A program made the position numbers and the translations under genes. Below the pieces are notes generated by a model, which saw only the letters and a list, made by a program, of their open reading frames with translations, was not told the DNA's origin and searched no databases. 64,000 nucleotides of DNA. Source: Nocardioides alkalitolerans DSM 16699 (GTDB taxonomy: Bacteria > Actinomycetota > Actinomycetes > Propionibacteriales > Nocardioidaceae). The stretch covers positions 434,001 through 498,000 of the forward strand of contig NZ_AUFN01000011.1 of NCBI RefSeq assembly GCF_000426525.1, read 5' to 3'. Below, piece by piece: positions 8,034-16,186 of this stretch (position 1 is its first letter; every line of letters starts with the position of its first letter).

Positions 8034-9605
8034 TCAGCTGCCCGAGGGCTGGGCCGGGCTGGGCCGGGCCGGGGCGGGCCGGGCCTGAACGGGCTCGTCG
8101 TGGTCGTAGAAGGCGTCCAGCACCGCGGCCTCCGTCGGGTCGTGCAGGTGCGCGACCAACCGGCCCTCCCGCATGACCAGCACCTCGTCCGACTGCGCCA
8201 CGACCTCCTCGACGTCCGAGGAGATCATCAGGATCGCTGCCCCGTCGGCGGCGAGCTCCCGCATCACCGCGTAGATCTCGGCGCGGGCGCCCACGTCGAC
8301 GCCCTGCGTGGGCTCGTCGAACACGAAGACCCTCGCGCCGGCGCCGACCCATCGCGACACGATCACCTTCTGCTGGTTGCCCCCGGACAGGAGTCGGATG
8401 GACTGGTCGAGGCCGCTGATCTTGATGGACAGCCGGTCGACGGCCCCGTCGGCCCACCTCCGCTCGCGGCGCCGGTCCAGCACCGGCAGGACGCGTGCGA
8501 GCGCGAACCGGCCCAGGAACGGCATGGTCAGGTTCTCCCGCACGTCCAGGTCACCGAGGGTGCCGAGGTGCCGGCGGTCCTCCGGCACGAGGGCGACGCC
8601 GGCCCGGATGGCGGCGCGGGGCGAGCGGAAGCGCATGGGCGAACCCACGAGCCGCACCTCCCCGGTGACGGGACGGCTCGCCCCGCACAGCATGGCCGCG
8701 AGCTCGGTGCGACCGGCGCCCACCAGCCCGGCCATGCCCGTGATCCGGCCGGGCAGTAGCCGGAGCGACACGTCGTGGACCTTCGCGCCGTCACCGAGTC
8801 CGACGGTCTCGAGTAGGGGAGCGGTGCCGGGCGCGACCGGCACGGGCGCGCGTCGGTCGTCGACGGCGGGCCGCTCGGCGCCGCCGAGGATGAGGCCGAC
8901 GAGCGACCGGCGGTCGCCGACGTCGGCGGTGGGCAGGGTCGTGACGAGCTCGCCGTCCCGCAGGACGGAGACCGTCGTCGTGAGCCGGAAGATCTCGTGC
9001 AGCCGGTGGGAGACGTAGACGACGCTGCGCCCGCCGTCGGCGAGCTCGCCGATGATCCGGAACAGGCGCTCGCTCTCGAGATCGCTCAGCGCCGCGGTCG
9101 GCTCGTCGAACACCAGGAAGTGGGCCTGGCGGTGCAGCGCGCGGGCGACCGCCACGAGCGTCTGGTCGGCGATGCCGAGCTCGGAGACCAGGGTGCGCGG
9201 GTCGACTTCCAGCCCGAGCGGGGCGACGAGCTCCCGGTAGCGCCGGTGCATGGCGGGCCTGTCCACCAGGGAGCGCAGCCGCAGGGCGTCCCGGCTGCCC
9301 AGCAGCACGTTCTCGGCGACCGTGAGGTCGTCGACGAGGTTGGGCTCCTGGTGGATGAACGCTAGCCCCCGCCGGGAGCTCTCGAGGGGCGAGGAGAACC
9401 GCACCTTCGCGCCGTCGACGAGCACGGAGCCCTCGTCGGGACGCTGGGCGCCCGCCAGGATCTTGATGAGGGTGCTCTTGCCGGCGCCGTTCTCGCCGAC
9501 GAGCCCGTGCACGGTGCCCGGCGCGAACGCGATGGACACGTCGTGGAGGGCGCGCACTCCGGGGAAGGAGCGGCCCAGCCCGGCGACCGCCACGCTCGGG
9601 CCCAT
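8034..9605 (-). CDS. Sugar-type ABC transporter ATP-binding protein (RbsA/MglA family)
   Basis: 523 residues with two fused nucleotide-binding domains. The first has an intact Walker A, GENGAGKST, and Walker B FLVFDEPTAALS. The second has the degenerate Walker A GLVGAGRTE normal for RbsA/MglA/XylG proteins, a signature LSGGNQQKV and FDEPTQGVDVGA. The tail is a Pro/Ala/Arg-rich low-complexity stretch of about 15 residues encoded by repeated GGGCTGGGCC-like DNA. Its ATG overlaps the permease stop (TGATG), so translation is coupled. Together with the permease and binding protein it makes a complete importer; the substrate is unknown. Confidence 0.93.
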   Translation of the reverse strand: MGPSVAVAGLGRSFPGVRALHDVSIAFAPGTVHGLVGENGAGKSTLIKILAGAQRPDEGSVLVDGAKVRFSSPLESSRRGLAFIHQEPNLVDDLTVAENVLLGSRDALRLRSLVDRPAMHRRYRELVAPLGLEVDPRTLVSELGIADQTLVAVARALHRQAHFLVFDEPTAALSDLESERLFRIIGELADGGRSVVYVSHRLHEIFRLTTTVSVLRDGELVTTLPTADVGDRRSLVGLILGGAERPAVDDRRAPVPVAPGTAPLLETVGLGDGAKVHDVSLRLLPGRITGMAGLVGAGRTELAAMLCGASRPVTGEVRLVGSPMRFRSPRAAIRAGVALVPEDRRHLGTLGDLDVRENLTMPFLGRFALARVLPVLDRRRERRWADGAVDRLSIKISGLDQSIRLLSGGNQQKVIVSRWVGAGARVFVFDEPTQGVDVGARAEIYAVMRELAADGAAILMISSDVEEVVAQSDEVLVMREGRLVAHLHDPTEAAVLDAFYDHDEPVQARPAPARPSPAQPSGS

Positions 9606-10708
9606 CAGCGTCGCCTGAGCAGGCCGGCGGCGGCGACCGCGACGATGAGCACGATGCCCTTGATGATCGGCACGTCGTCGCTCGACCACCCGGTGAGCGT
9701 GAGCCCGTTGGTGAGCATGCCCAGGGTGAGGACGCCGATGGCGGTGCCGAGGATGTGGAAGCGGCCGATGACGAGGATCGAGGCGCCGATGAAGCAGGCC
9801 GTGAACGCGTCCAGCAGCAGCGTCCCGCCGGCCTGGGCCGAGCCGAGACCGAACGTCGAGGCGGTGAGGAATCCGGCGAGCCCGCAGCACAGGCCGCACA
9901 CGGTGAACGCCGCGACCCGGACCAGGTCGACCCGGATGCCCGCCAGCCGGGCAGCCTCGGGGCCACTGCCGACGGCGTACATGTGGCGGCCCACGACCGT
10001 GTGCCGCAGCACGAGGTGCAGCAGCACGAGCACACCCAGGGCGATGAGGACGGTGTAGCGGACCCCGCCCACCGAGCCCTGGCCCCACTCGCCGAAGTTG
10101 GCGGGCAGCCCCAGGCTCACGGTGCCCTCGGGGGTGATCTTCTGCTGGAAGCCGACCAGGATGAAGAGCCCCATGGCCAGGGTCCCGATGAACGGGGGCA
10201 CCCGCAGGACGGTCACCACGATGCCGTTGACCAGACCGACGCCGCCGGCCACCCCGACGGCGACGAGGATGCCGGCGTCGGTGCTGCCGGTGTCGACGGC
10301 CACCTGAGCAGAGAGCAGGGTCGCGAGCACCATCGTGCCGGCGATCGAGAGGTCGAAGGCGCCGATCACCAGCACGAGGGTGAGGCCCGCCGCGACGATG
10401 GCGAGGACCGCGCTCGACTGCAGGATCGACGAGAGGTTGTCGACGGTCGCGAACGTGCCGCCCTCGGTGCGGAGGGTGAAGTAGGCGAACAGCCCCGCCA
10501 GGATCACAAGTGTGCCGTAACGCTGGCCGAGCCGCTCGAACAGCGCCCGCCCGGAGGCCCGGGGCTCGTGGTCGTCGCCGCTGCGTGGTCCCCGGTTCCC
10601 GGGGGCCCGGCCGGCGGGCGGCGCGGAGGAGGGCGCCGACGAGGTCGCGGAGGGAGTCGGTGCGGTCGGGTCGAGACCGGCCGCCCCGGGGAGCTGTCCC
10701 GTGCTCAT
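9605..10708 (-). CDS. Sugar-type ABC transporter permease (RbsC family)
   Basis: 367 residues. After a Pro/Ser/Gly-rich cytoplasmic N-terminus of about 55 residues there are eight to ten membrane segments. Family signatures include VLVIGAFDLSIAGTMVL, VVTVLRVPPFIGTLAMG and AVGSGPEAARLAGIRV, the EAA-like coupling loop of BPD_transp_2 permeases. The start is the ATG at 10708, since upstream sequence has no family similarity. It lies 4 bases after the binding-protein stop and overlaps the ATPase start. Confidence 0.92.
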   Translation of the reverse strand: MSTGQLPGAAGLDPTAPTPSATSSAPSSAPPAGRAPGNRGPRSGDDHEPRASGRALFERLGQRYGTLVILAGLFAYFTLRTEGGTFATVDNLSSILQSSAVLAIVAAGLTLVLVIGAFDLSIAGTMVLATLLSAQVAVDTGSTDAGILVAVGVAGGVGLVNGIVVTVLRVPPFIGTLAMGLFILVGFQQKITPEGTVSLGLPANFGEWGQGSVGGVRYTVLIALGVLVLLHLVLRHTVVGRHMYAVGSGPEAARLAGIRVDLVRVAAFTVCGLCCGLAGFLTASTFGLGSAQAGGTLLLDAFTACFIGASILVIGRFHILGTAIGVLTLGMLTNGLTLTGWSSDDVPIIKGIVLIVAVAAAGLLRRR

Positions 10709-10712
10709 CGGC

Positions 10713-11789
10713 TCAGCCCAACCAGAACGGCGTGACGAAGCCGTTGGGCAGGGACCCGTCCGACGGGACGTTGTCGGCGGTGACGAGCGGGCTGTCCTGG
10801 TAGGTGACGGCCGGGACCGTGTCACCGGCGATGAGCTTGTCGGCGAGGCTGACGCCGATCTTCATGAGCAGCGGCTGGTCGTTGTAGCAGGTGGCGGCGA
10901 GCGGCTCGCTGCGGCGGATGGCCTCGAGTGCGGTCGGCACCCCGTCGATGGACGTCACGAAGACGTCGCGGCCCGACTCCTTGACCGCGGTGTTGGCCCC
11001 GAGCGCGATGTCGTCGAACGCGCACCAGACGGCCTTGAGGTCGGGGTGCTGCCCGAGGAGGGCGGCGGTGCGCTCGCGGGCGTCCTGAAGCTGGCCGGGC
11101 ACCCGGACGACGATGTCCTCGACGATCGTGACGTCGGGGTAGCGGTCGATGACCTCGCGCACCACGACGGAGCGGATGGCGGTGGCCTCGAGGCCGGTGA
11201 AGTCGAGCAGGGCGATCTCGCCGGCGTACCCCATGCGCTGCATCGTGTAGAGCGCGGTGCGCGACGACGAGACCCACTCGTTGAAGTCGGCGACGGCGTC
11301 GGCGCCCGGGAAGCGTCCGGAGACGAGGCTGATCACCGGGACGCCCGCGTCGTTCGCGGGCCGGACGGCTTGCTCGAGCCCGACGGACGGCAGCGCGTAG
11401 CACAGGATCGCCTCGGCCCCGCGCTGCAGCAGGGTGGTGACGGCACCGGGGACGGCGCTGGGGTCGCCCTTGATGTCGACGACGTCGACCTCCCAGTCGA
11501 TCTCCTCCTTGATGGCCGACATCCCCTGCAGGCCGATCGCGACGGCGGCCGCGGAGTTGTCGAGCGAGATCAGGCCGACGCGACGGCCGGTCGTGATGGT
11601 GGCGAGGTCGATGCCGTCGGTGCCGGGGCCGGCGGTCGCCGCGGCGGCGACGTCGGCGCCGGGCGCCGCGGCCGGCTCACCGCCGAAGTCGCAGCCGGCC
11701 AGGACGGCGCTGCCCGCGGCTGCCGCCGAGAGGGCGCCGAACCCCTTGAGGAGGCCCCGACGGGACGGTGCGGTGGTGGGAGTGGTCAT
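10713..11789 (-). CDS. Sugar-type ABC transporter substrate-binding lipoprotein
   Basis: 358 residues. The N-terminus has a twin-arginine motif SRRGLLKGFG (Arg10-Arg11), an alanine-rich h-region and a lipobox LAGC with Cys33, so it is predicted to be a Tat-exported lipoprotein. The mature part is a periplasmic-binding type I fold (peripla_BP_4): VGLISLDNS, a hinge region ILCYALPSVGLEQAVRPANDAGVPVISL and a late VTSIDGVPTALEAI. It follows the hydrolase gene by 4 bases and precedes the permease by 4. The ligand cannot be read from sequence. Confidence 0.9.
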   Translation of the reverse strand: MTTPTTAPSRRGLLKGFGALSAAAAGSAVLAGCDFGGEPAAAPGADVAAAATAGPGTDGIDLATITTGRRVGLISLDNSAAAVAIGLQGMSAIKEEIDWEVDVVDIKGDPSAVPGAVTTLLQRGAEAILCYALPSVGLEQAVRPANDAGVPVISLVSGRFPGADAVADFNEWVSSSRTALYTMQRMGYAGEIALLDFTGLEATAIRSVVVREVIDRYPDVTIVEDIVVRVPGQLQDARERTAALLGQHPDLKAVWCAFDDIALGANTAVKESGRDVFVTSIDGVPTALEAIRRSEPLAATCYNDQPLLMKIGVSLADKLIAGDTVPAVTYQDSPLVTADNVPSDGSLPNGFVTPFWLG

Positions 11790-11793
11790 GGGG

Positions 11794-12651
11794 TCACGCG
11801 TCCTGGTGGGGGGAGGTGGTGTGGGAGAGGAAGTCCTGCAGCGCGGCCACGAAGGGCTCGGGCGCCTCGAAGAACGGGAAGTGGGCGCCGCCCTCCTCGC
11901 GGGAGAAGATCCGCAGCTCGGCGCCGGGGATCTGCTCGGTGATCCAGGTCTGCGACGACGGGACCACGTGGCTGACGGTGCCGGCGGTGACGAGGGTCGG
12001 TACGTCGATGCGGGGGAGCACGTCGCGCCAGTCCTGGGTGACGTGGTCGATGAGGAGACGGGCACCGAAGGGCATCGCGAGCTTCATGTTCTCCGCGAGC
12101 ATCCAGGCGCGGTCGTCCTCGCCCAGGTCGACGGTGAGCATCGAGGTGAGGAAGTCAGCACGCACCTTGTCGGAGTCCGGGCCGAGGAGGCTGCTGGCGA
12201 AGGCGGCCGCGCCCTCGAAGTCCATGATCGCGCCCACGGTGGCCTGCTCGGACGGCTCCAGCCACGGCACGAGGGCGCAGACGCTGGGCTGGTCGACGAG
12301 GATCGTCGACGCCAGGCGGCCTGTGCCGTGCTGGTCGATGTAGGACCACAGGACCGAGCAGCCCATCGAGTGGCCCAGCACGTGGGCCTTCTCGATGGAC
12401 AGGTGGTCGAGGAGCTCCTCGAGGTCGGCGGCGAGCGACGCGATGCGGGCGCCGCCCTCGCTCCGCCCGGACTCCCCGTGGTTGCGGTGGTCGTACGAGA
12501 CGACCCGCAGGTCCGGGCCGAGCGCCGCGATGGCCCGGTCGAACATCGCTGCGGTCTGCGACCACCCGGGGAGGATGACCAGGACCTGGTCTCCTCGTCC
12601 GGTGTCGCGGTAGGCGATCGTGCACCCGTCGCGGGTGGTGAAGTCGGTCAT
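11794..12651 (-). CDS. Alpha/beta-fold hydrolase, first gene of the ABC-transporter operon
   Basis: 285 residues. It has the elbow HVLGHSMGCSV with nucleophile serine in G-H-S-M-G, an HG-like region PGWSQTAAMF and a C-terminal histidine in GGAHFPFFEAPE. This is the layout of lactonase/esterase/C-C hydrolase members. An AAGGAG Shine-Dalgarno lies 8 bases before the ATG at 12651. The tight spacing to the binding-protein gene suggests it processes the imported ligand or a product of it; this is inferred from context. Confidence 0.85.
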   Translation of the reverse strand: MTDFTTRDGCTIAYRDTGRGDQVLVILPGWSQTAAMFDRAIAALGPDLRVVSYDHRNHGESGRSEGGARIASLAADLEELLDHLSIEKAHVLGHSMGCSVLWSYIDQHGTGRLASTILVDQPSVCALVPWLEPSEQATVGAIMDFEGAAAFASSLLGPDSDKVRADFLTSMLTVDLGEDDRAWMLAENMKLAMPFGARLLIDHVTQDWRDVLPRIDVPTLVTAGTVSHVVPSSQTWITEQIPGAELRIFSREEGGAHFPFFEAPEPFVAALQDFLSHTTSPHQDA

Positions 12652-12704
12652 GACGGCGGTACTCCTTCGGCCTCGGGGTCGACGGGGCCCGAACCCCTGC
12701 CCGA

Positions 12705-12724
12705 CGTGTGATCGGGCTGACACG
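12705..12724. promoter_or_regulatory. Inverted repeat in the promoter region of the hydrolase-ABC operon
   Basis: CGTGT (12705-12709) and ACACG (12720-12724) form perfect 5-base arms around 10 bases, 54-73 bases upstream of the hydrolase start. A possible operator, perhaps for the adjacent PucR regulator. Confidence 0.3.
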
Positions 12725-12790
12725 GAGCATGGAGCGGTGTGGCGTCGGTCACTACCCGCCGATCGTGGGAACGGGCGGCCCGACTTCCTC

Positions 12791-14032
12791 TCAATGTCGC
12801 AAGTCGGGCGTTCGGTCCCGGCGAGCCAGGGTCGGCATCGCGTCCATCAGCCGGAGGCTCATGTGGAGGACGAGGCGCGTGGACCCATCGTCGAGGTCGA
12901 GGCCGGCGAGCTCGGTGATGCGCTCGAGGCGGTAGTACAGGGTGGTCCGGTGGATGTGCAGTGCCTCCGCGGTGGCAGGCATGTTCCCGGCATGGTCGAG
13001 GAAGGCCCGCAGCGTCGTGACGAGGCGGCCGCCGCGGTCGACAGCCAGGAGCCGCTGCATCTCGTCGGGGAGCGTCTCGGGCTCCATCTCCGCCGCCGGC
13101 AGGCGGAGCAGGATGGCGTGGGGCCCGAGCGCCTCCCAGTTCACGACGCGCGCGTCCACGAGGCCCCCCGCGGCCCGGCAGGCGAGCGCGGCCTGCCGCC
13201 CGGCGCTCCAGGCCCGGTCCAGGCCGTCCACCTCGGACCCCACTCCGACGACGCAGTCGAACCGTCCGGCAGACACGTCGCGGACCTCGGTGATGAGGCG
13301 CTCGGCGTACCGGTCGGCGACGGCGCTCGAGATCGGGTGGTGCGCCCCGAGCAGCACCGAGGCCGAGCGATCCCGGAGCACGCCGACCACGAGGTCGCCG
13401 GGCACGCTGGCGTCGCGGATCTCGATCGCGCGTCGGAGGGCGGCGACCACGTGGGCGGGGCTGGACTGCGCGCCGCCGCGCACTTCCACCTCGAGGACCC
13501 GCACGTGGGTGGCGGCCTCCATGTCGATGTGGGCGGCCAGGGTCCGCACCGCGCTGCGGCGGACGGCCGGCTCGCGGTGGAACAGGTCGGCGACGGCGGC
13601 CTCACGGTCCCGCAGGTCCGGGTCGAGGGTGGCCTCGTGCTCGGCGACCATCAGGGCCGCCAGCTCGTGGCCGACCTCGGAGATCAGGGCCAGCTCGGTG
13701 GTCGTCATGGTGCCGTCCACGTCGACCACGAGAAGCAGGCCCAGCAGCTCCGCGCGCCACCGGATCGGCATGCAGACCCGGGCGTGCATGGCGAGCTCCG
13801 GGTTCGGGGGGATCACGCCCGCGCGGGTCCATGTCGTCACGCCCTGCGACAGCACGTAGCCGATCGCGGCCTTGCCCGCATCGCGCTGCAGCATCGCCTG
13901 CGTGCGCACCGGGTCCTCGTCGCCGTAGTGGGGGCTCGCGAACAGCAGCCGGACCTGCGGGTCGTCGATCACCACCGACCGCTGCAGCTTCTCCGCCAGT
14001 GCGTCGATGACCTTCTGTACCTGGGTGCTCAC
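12791..14032 (-). CDS. PucR/CdaR-family transcriptional regulator
   Basis: 413 residues from the GTG at 14032; a GTG at 14059 in the same frame is possible. I prefer 14032 because TACTGT sits 7 bases before it. The N-terminal about 150 residues form a GAF-like sensory region. The middle is a GGDEF-like CdaR domain. The C-terminus is the PucR helix-turn-helix: NMPATAEALHIHRTTLYYRLERI, then a helix GLDLDDGSTRLVLHMSLRL. Such regulators usually activate neighbouring catabolic operons in response to a substrate. It lies between the hydrolase-ABC operon (same strand) and the PCC/alcohol dehydrogenase pair (divergent). Confidence 0.9.
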   Translation of the reverse strand: MSTQVQKVIDALAEKLQRSVVIDDPQVRLLFASPHYGDEDPVRTQAMLQRDAGKAAIGYVLSQGVTTWTRAGVIPPNPELAMHARVCMPIRWRAELLGLLLVVDVDGTMTTTELALISEVGHELAALMVAEHEATLDPDLRDREAAVADLFHREPAVRRSAVRTLAAHIDMEAATHVRVLEVEVRGGAQSSPAHVVAALRRAIEIRDASVPGDLVVGVLRDRSASVLLGAHHPISSAVADRYAERLITEVRDVSAGRFDCVVGVGSEVDGLDRAWSAGRQAALACRAAGGLVDARVVNWEALGPHAILLRLPAAEMEPETLPDEMQRLLAVDRGGRLVTTLRAFLDHAGNMPATAEALHIHRTTLYYRLERITELAGLDLDDGSTRLVLHMSLRLMDAMPTLARRDRTPDLRH

Positions 14033-14039
14033 GGAGCGG

Positions 14040-14045
14040 ACAGTA
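14040..14045 (-). promoter_or_regulatory. Putative -10 hexamer TACTGT of the PucR-type gene
   Basis: On the minus strand TACTGT ends 7 bases before the GTG at 14032, the leaderless spacing, and supports that start over the one at 14059. Confidence 0.4.
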
Positions 14046-14105
14046 GGCGAGTGCGACACAGAGAGGAAGAAGGGTCGGGGAAGTCAGCGGCTGGCGGGTA
14101 GGTCA

Positions 14106-14124
14106 GTGGGCTGGCCGAGCCCAC
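14106..14124. promoter_or_regulatory. Perfect inverted repeat between pucR-type and PCC genes
   Basis: GTGGGCT (14106-14112) and AGCCCAC (14118-14124) flank GGCCG. It lies in the divergent intergenic region, 38 bases before the ATG at 14162, a plausible regulator-binding site or 5-prime hairpin. Confidence 0.35.
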
Positions 14125-14161
14125 CATGAGGGTCGACCACTCCCACCGAGAAGGCGCAGGC

Positions 14162-15073
14162 ATGACCACCCTCACCCGACCGTTCACACCTCTCGCCCAC
14201 CGCGGTCCGCGCTCGGCCGAGCGCGTGGTCCCGCTGCCGACGGTCTCCGCCGTCCACCACGCGCTCCTGCGGCCCGGGGCCCGCCTGGTCGATGCGCTCG
14301 ACGAGGCGGTGACCGCCGCCGGGGCGACGTCGGGCCAGGTCGAGCTGCTCGACGGGACCCTGGCGACGGTCAGCTACTGCTTCCCCGGCGAGGGCCGCCC
14401 CGGCGGCCCCCTGGTCGGGTACTGCCCCGCGCGCGAAGCGACCGGCCCGGTCCGCGTCGTCGGGGGGTCGGCGACGGTCGGCCGTCGCGCGGGCGCCCGG
14501 TTCATCCACTGCCACGCGGCCTGGTTCGACGCCGAGGGCGACCTCGCGGGCGGCCATCTGTGGCCGGAGACCCACGTCGGCCCGGCAGGCCTGCACGCTG
14601 TCGTGCACGCCCTGCGCGACGTCGAGCTGACCAGCGCCGACGACCCCGAGAGCGGGCTGCCCGTGTTCACCCCCGAGCGCCGGCACCGCGGGGGCGAGGC
14701 CGCCTCGTCCGGTCCGAGCGCCCCGGGGGCCCAGACCCGACCGGCGGTGATGGTGCGCGTGTGCGCCGGGGAGAACCTCCTCGAGGTCTGCGCCGCGATC
14801 ATGGAGGACCACGGCATGGCGGAGGCGTCGATCTCGGGGAGCCTCGGCAGCCTCGTCGGCGCCGCCCTCGCCCGTCCCGCGGGACTGCTCGTGGTCGACG
14901 GCCCCGCCACGGAGGTCACGCTGTCGGGACGGCTCCGCCTGGCCGGCGGCGCGCTGACCCACCACCTGCCCGCCATCGTGATCGACCGGCACGGCCGGGT
15001 CCACACGGGGCTGCTCACCGATCAGAACATCGTCGCGGTCACTGTCGAGCTGCTGGTCGAGGGCCTCCGGTGA
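14162..15073 (+). CDS. Tandem PCC-domain (DUF296/PD1-like) protein
   Basis: 303 residues holding two PPC/PCC domains. The first (about 30-165) has the conserved RFIHCHAAWFDAEGDLAGGHLW histidine-containing stretch. The second (about 185-300) has VCAGENLLEVCAAIMEDHGM and GSLGSLVGAAL, but its HxH motif is not obvious. Single PCC domains occur in plant AT-hook proteins and in bacterial proteins of mostly unknown function, often with metal-binding histidines. The ATG at 14162 is favoured over one at 14126 because a GAGAAGG lies upstream and similarity starts after it. It is followed by an alcohol dehydrogenase 36 bases later; the biochemical role is unknown. Confidence 0.75.
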   Translation: MTTLTRPFTPLAHRGPRSAERVVPLPTVSAVHHALLRPGARLVDALDEAVTAAGATSGQVELLDGTLATVSYCFPGEGRPGGPLVGYCPAREATGPVRVVGGSATVGRRAGARFIHCHAAWFDAEGDLAGGHLWPETHVGPAGLHAVVHALRDVELTSADDPESGLPVFTPERRHRGGEAASSGPSAPGAQTRPAVMVRVCAGENLLEVCAAIMEDHGMAEASISGSLGSLVGAALARPAGLLVVDGPATEVTLSGRLRLAGGALTHHLPAIVIDRHGRVHTGLLTDQNIVAVTVELLVEGLR

Positions 15074-15109
15074 GCGCCGCCCCCGCCGCACCATCCGAGG
15101 AGCGCTGAC

Positions 15110-16186
15110 ATGCGCGCAGTCATCAAGGCCGACGACGGGGTCGGGTGCACCTTCGTCACCGACCGTGCGGAGCCCCGCCTGCGGCCGGGGCAGGTGCGGC
15201 TCGAGGTCGGTGCGGCCTCGGTGTGCGGCACCGACGCCGAGATCTACCGGGCCACCCCCGCCGCCCGCGAGCTGGGTCTCGTGTTCCCGGTGACCATGGG
15301 ACACGAGGTGGCCGGCACCGTCGTCGAGGTCGGTCCGCACACCGCTGGTCCGTCGGTCGGCACCCGCGTCGCGGTGGAGACCCACCTCAGCTGCGGCGAC
15401 TGCTTCTTCTGCCGCACGGGGGCGGGGCACAACTGCCGGACCATGTCGTTGCTGGGCATCGACGTCGACGGCGCGTTCGCCGACCGGGTCGTCGTCCCGG
15501 CGACCAGCTGCTTCGCCGTGCCCGACGGCATGGATCTCGAGACCGCGGCCCTGCTCGAGCCGGCGGGCAGCGCGATGCACGCCGTGATCCGGGCCGCGGC
15601 GCCCGTCGCCGGTGCCAGCGTGCTGATCACGGGAGCAGGCCCCGTGGGTCTCGTGCTCGCCCAGGTCGTCGCCGCCCTGGGGGCGCGTCAGGTGGTGGTG
15701 GTCGAGCCGAACGGTCGCCGCCGCGACCTCGTCACGGCGCGCGGCGCCGAGGCGATCGGGACCGACGTGCACCCCCTCGACGTCGGCGACCGGGCGGTCG
15801 GCGTGCGCGGCGGGTTCGACCTCGGGTTCGAGTGCTCCGGGGCGAGCGCGGGCCTCGGCAGTCTCGTCGGCGCCGTCCGCAACGAGGCCACCGTGGTGAG
15901 CGTCGGGCTGGTCAACGGCGACTTCCCGCTGGCGGTGACCCGCACCCTCATCACCCGGGGGCTCACCCTGCGCGGCAGCTTCGGCCGCTCGCTGTGGACG
16001 ACCTGGGACCAGTTGTCCTCGCTGGTCGGGACGGGCAGGGTCGACCTCGACTCGCTCGTCACCCACCGCCTCCCGCTCAGCGGCCTGCCGATCGCCCTCG
16101 ACCTCATGCGGGACGAGGCCGGCAAGGTGCTGCTGCTGCCGTCGCTCAGCGACGTCCGTGAGGCCCCGGTCGCCGCCGGCGCCTGA
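15110..16186 (+). CDS. Zinc-dependent medium-chain alcohol/polyol dehydrogenase
   Basis: 358 residues. The catalytic zinc ligands are Cys39 and the His65-Glu66 pair in MGHEVAG. The structural zinc cluster is Cys95, Cys98, Cys101 and Cys109. The NAD(P) loop GAGPVG is at residues 175-180. It resembles threonine dehydrogenase/sorbitol dehydrogenase-like members. It probably forms an operon with the PCC gene and belongs to the catabolic module around PucR and the ABC importer; the substrate is unknown. Its last 41 bases overlap the convergent cobD gene. Confidence 0.9.
   Translation: MRAVIKADDGVGCTFVTDRAEPRLRPGQVRLEVGAASVCGTDAEIYRATPAARELGLVFPVTMGHEVAGTVVEVGPHTAGPSVGTRVAVETHLSCGDCFFCRTGAGHNCRTMSLLGIDVDGAFADRVVVPATSCFAVPDGMDLETAALLEPAGSAMHAVIRAAAPVAGASVLITGAGPVGLVLAQVVAALGARQVVVVEPNGRRRDLVTARGAEAIGTDVHPLDVGDRAVGVRGGFDLGFECSGASAGLGSLVGAVRNEATVVSVGLVNGDFPLAVTRTLITRGLTLRGSFGRSLWTTWDQLSSLVGTGRVDLDSLVTHRLPLSGLPIALDLMRDEAGKVLLLPSLSDVREAPVAAGA

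Noticed and set aside
8047..8090. GGGCTGGGCC-type repeats as a mobile or regulatory repeat
   Set aside because: They encode the Pro/Ala/Arg-rich tail of the ABC ATPase and are best explained as low-complexity coding DNA.
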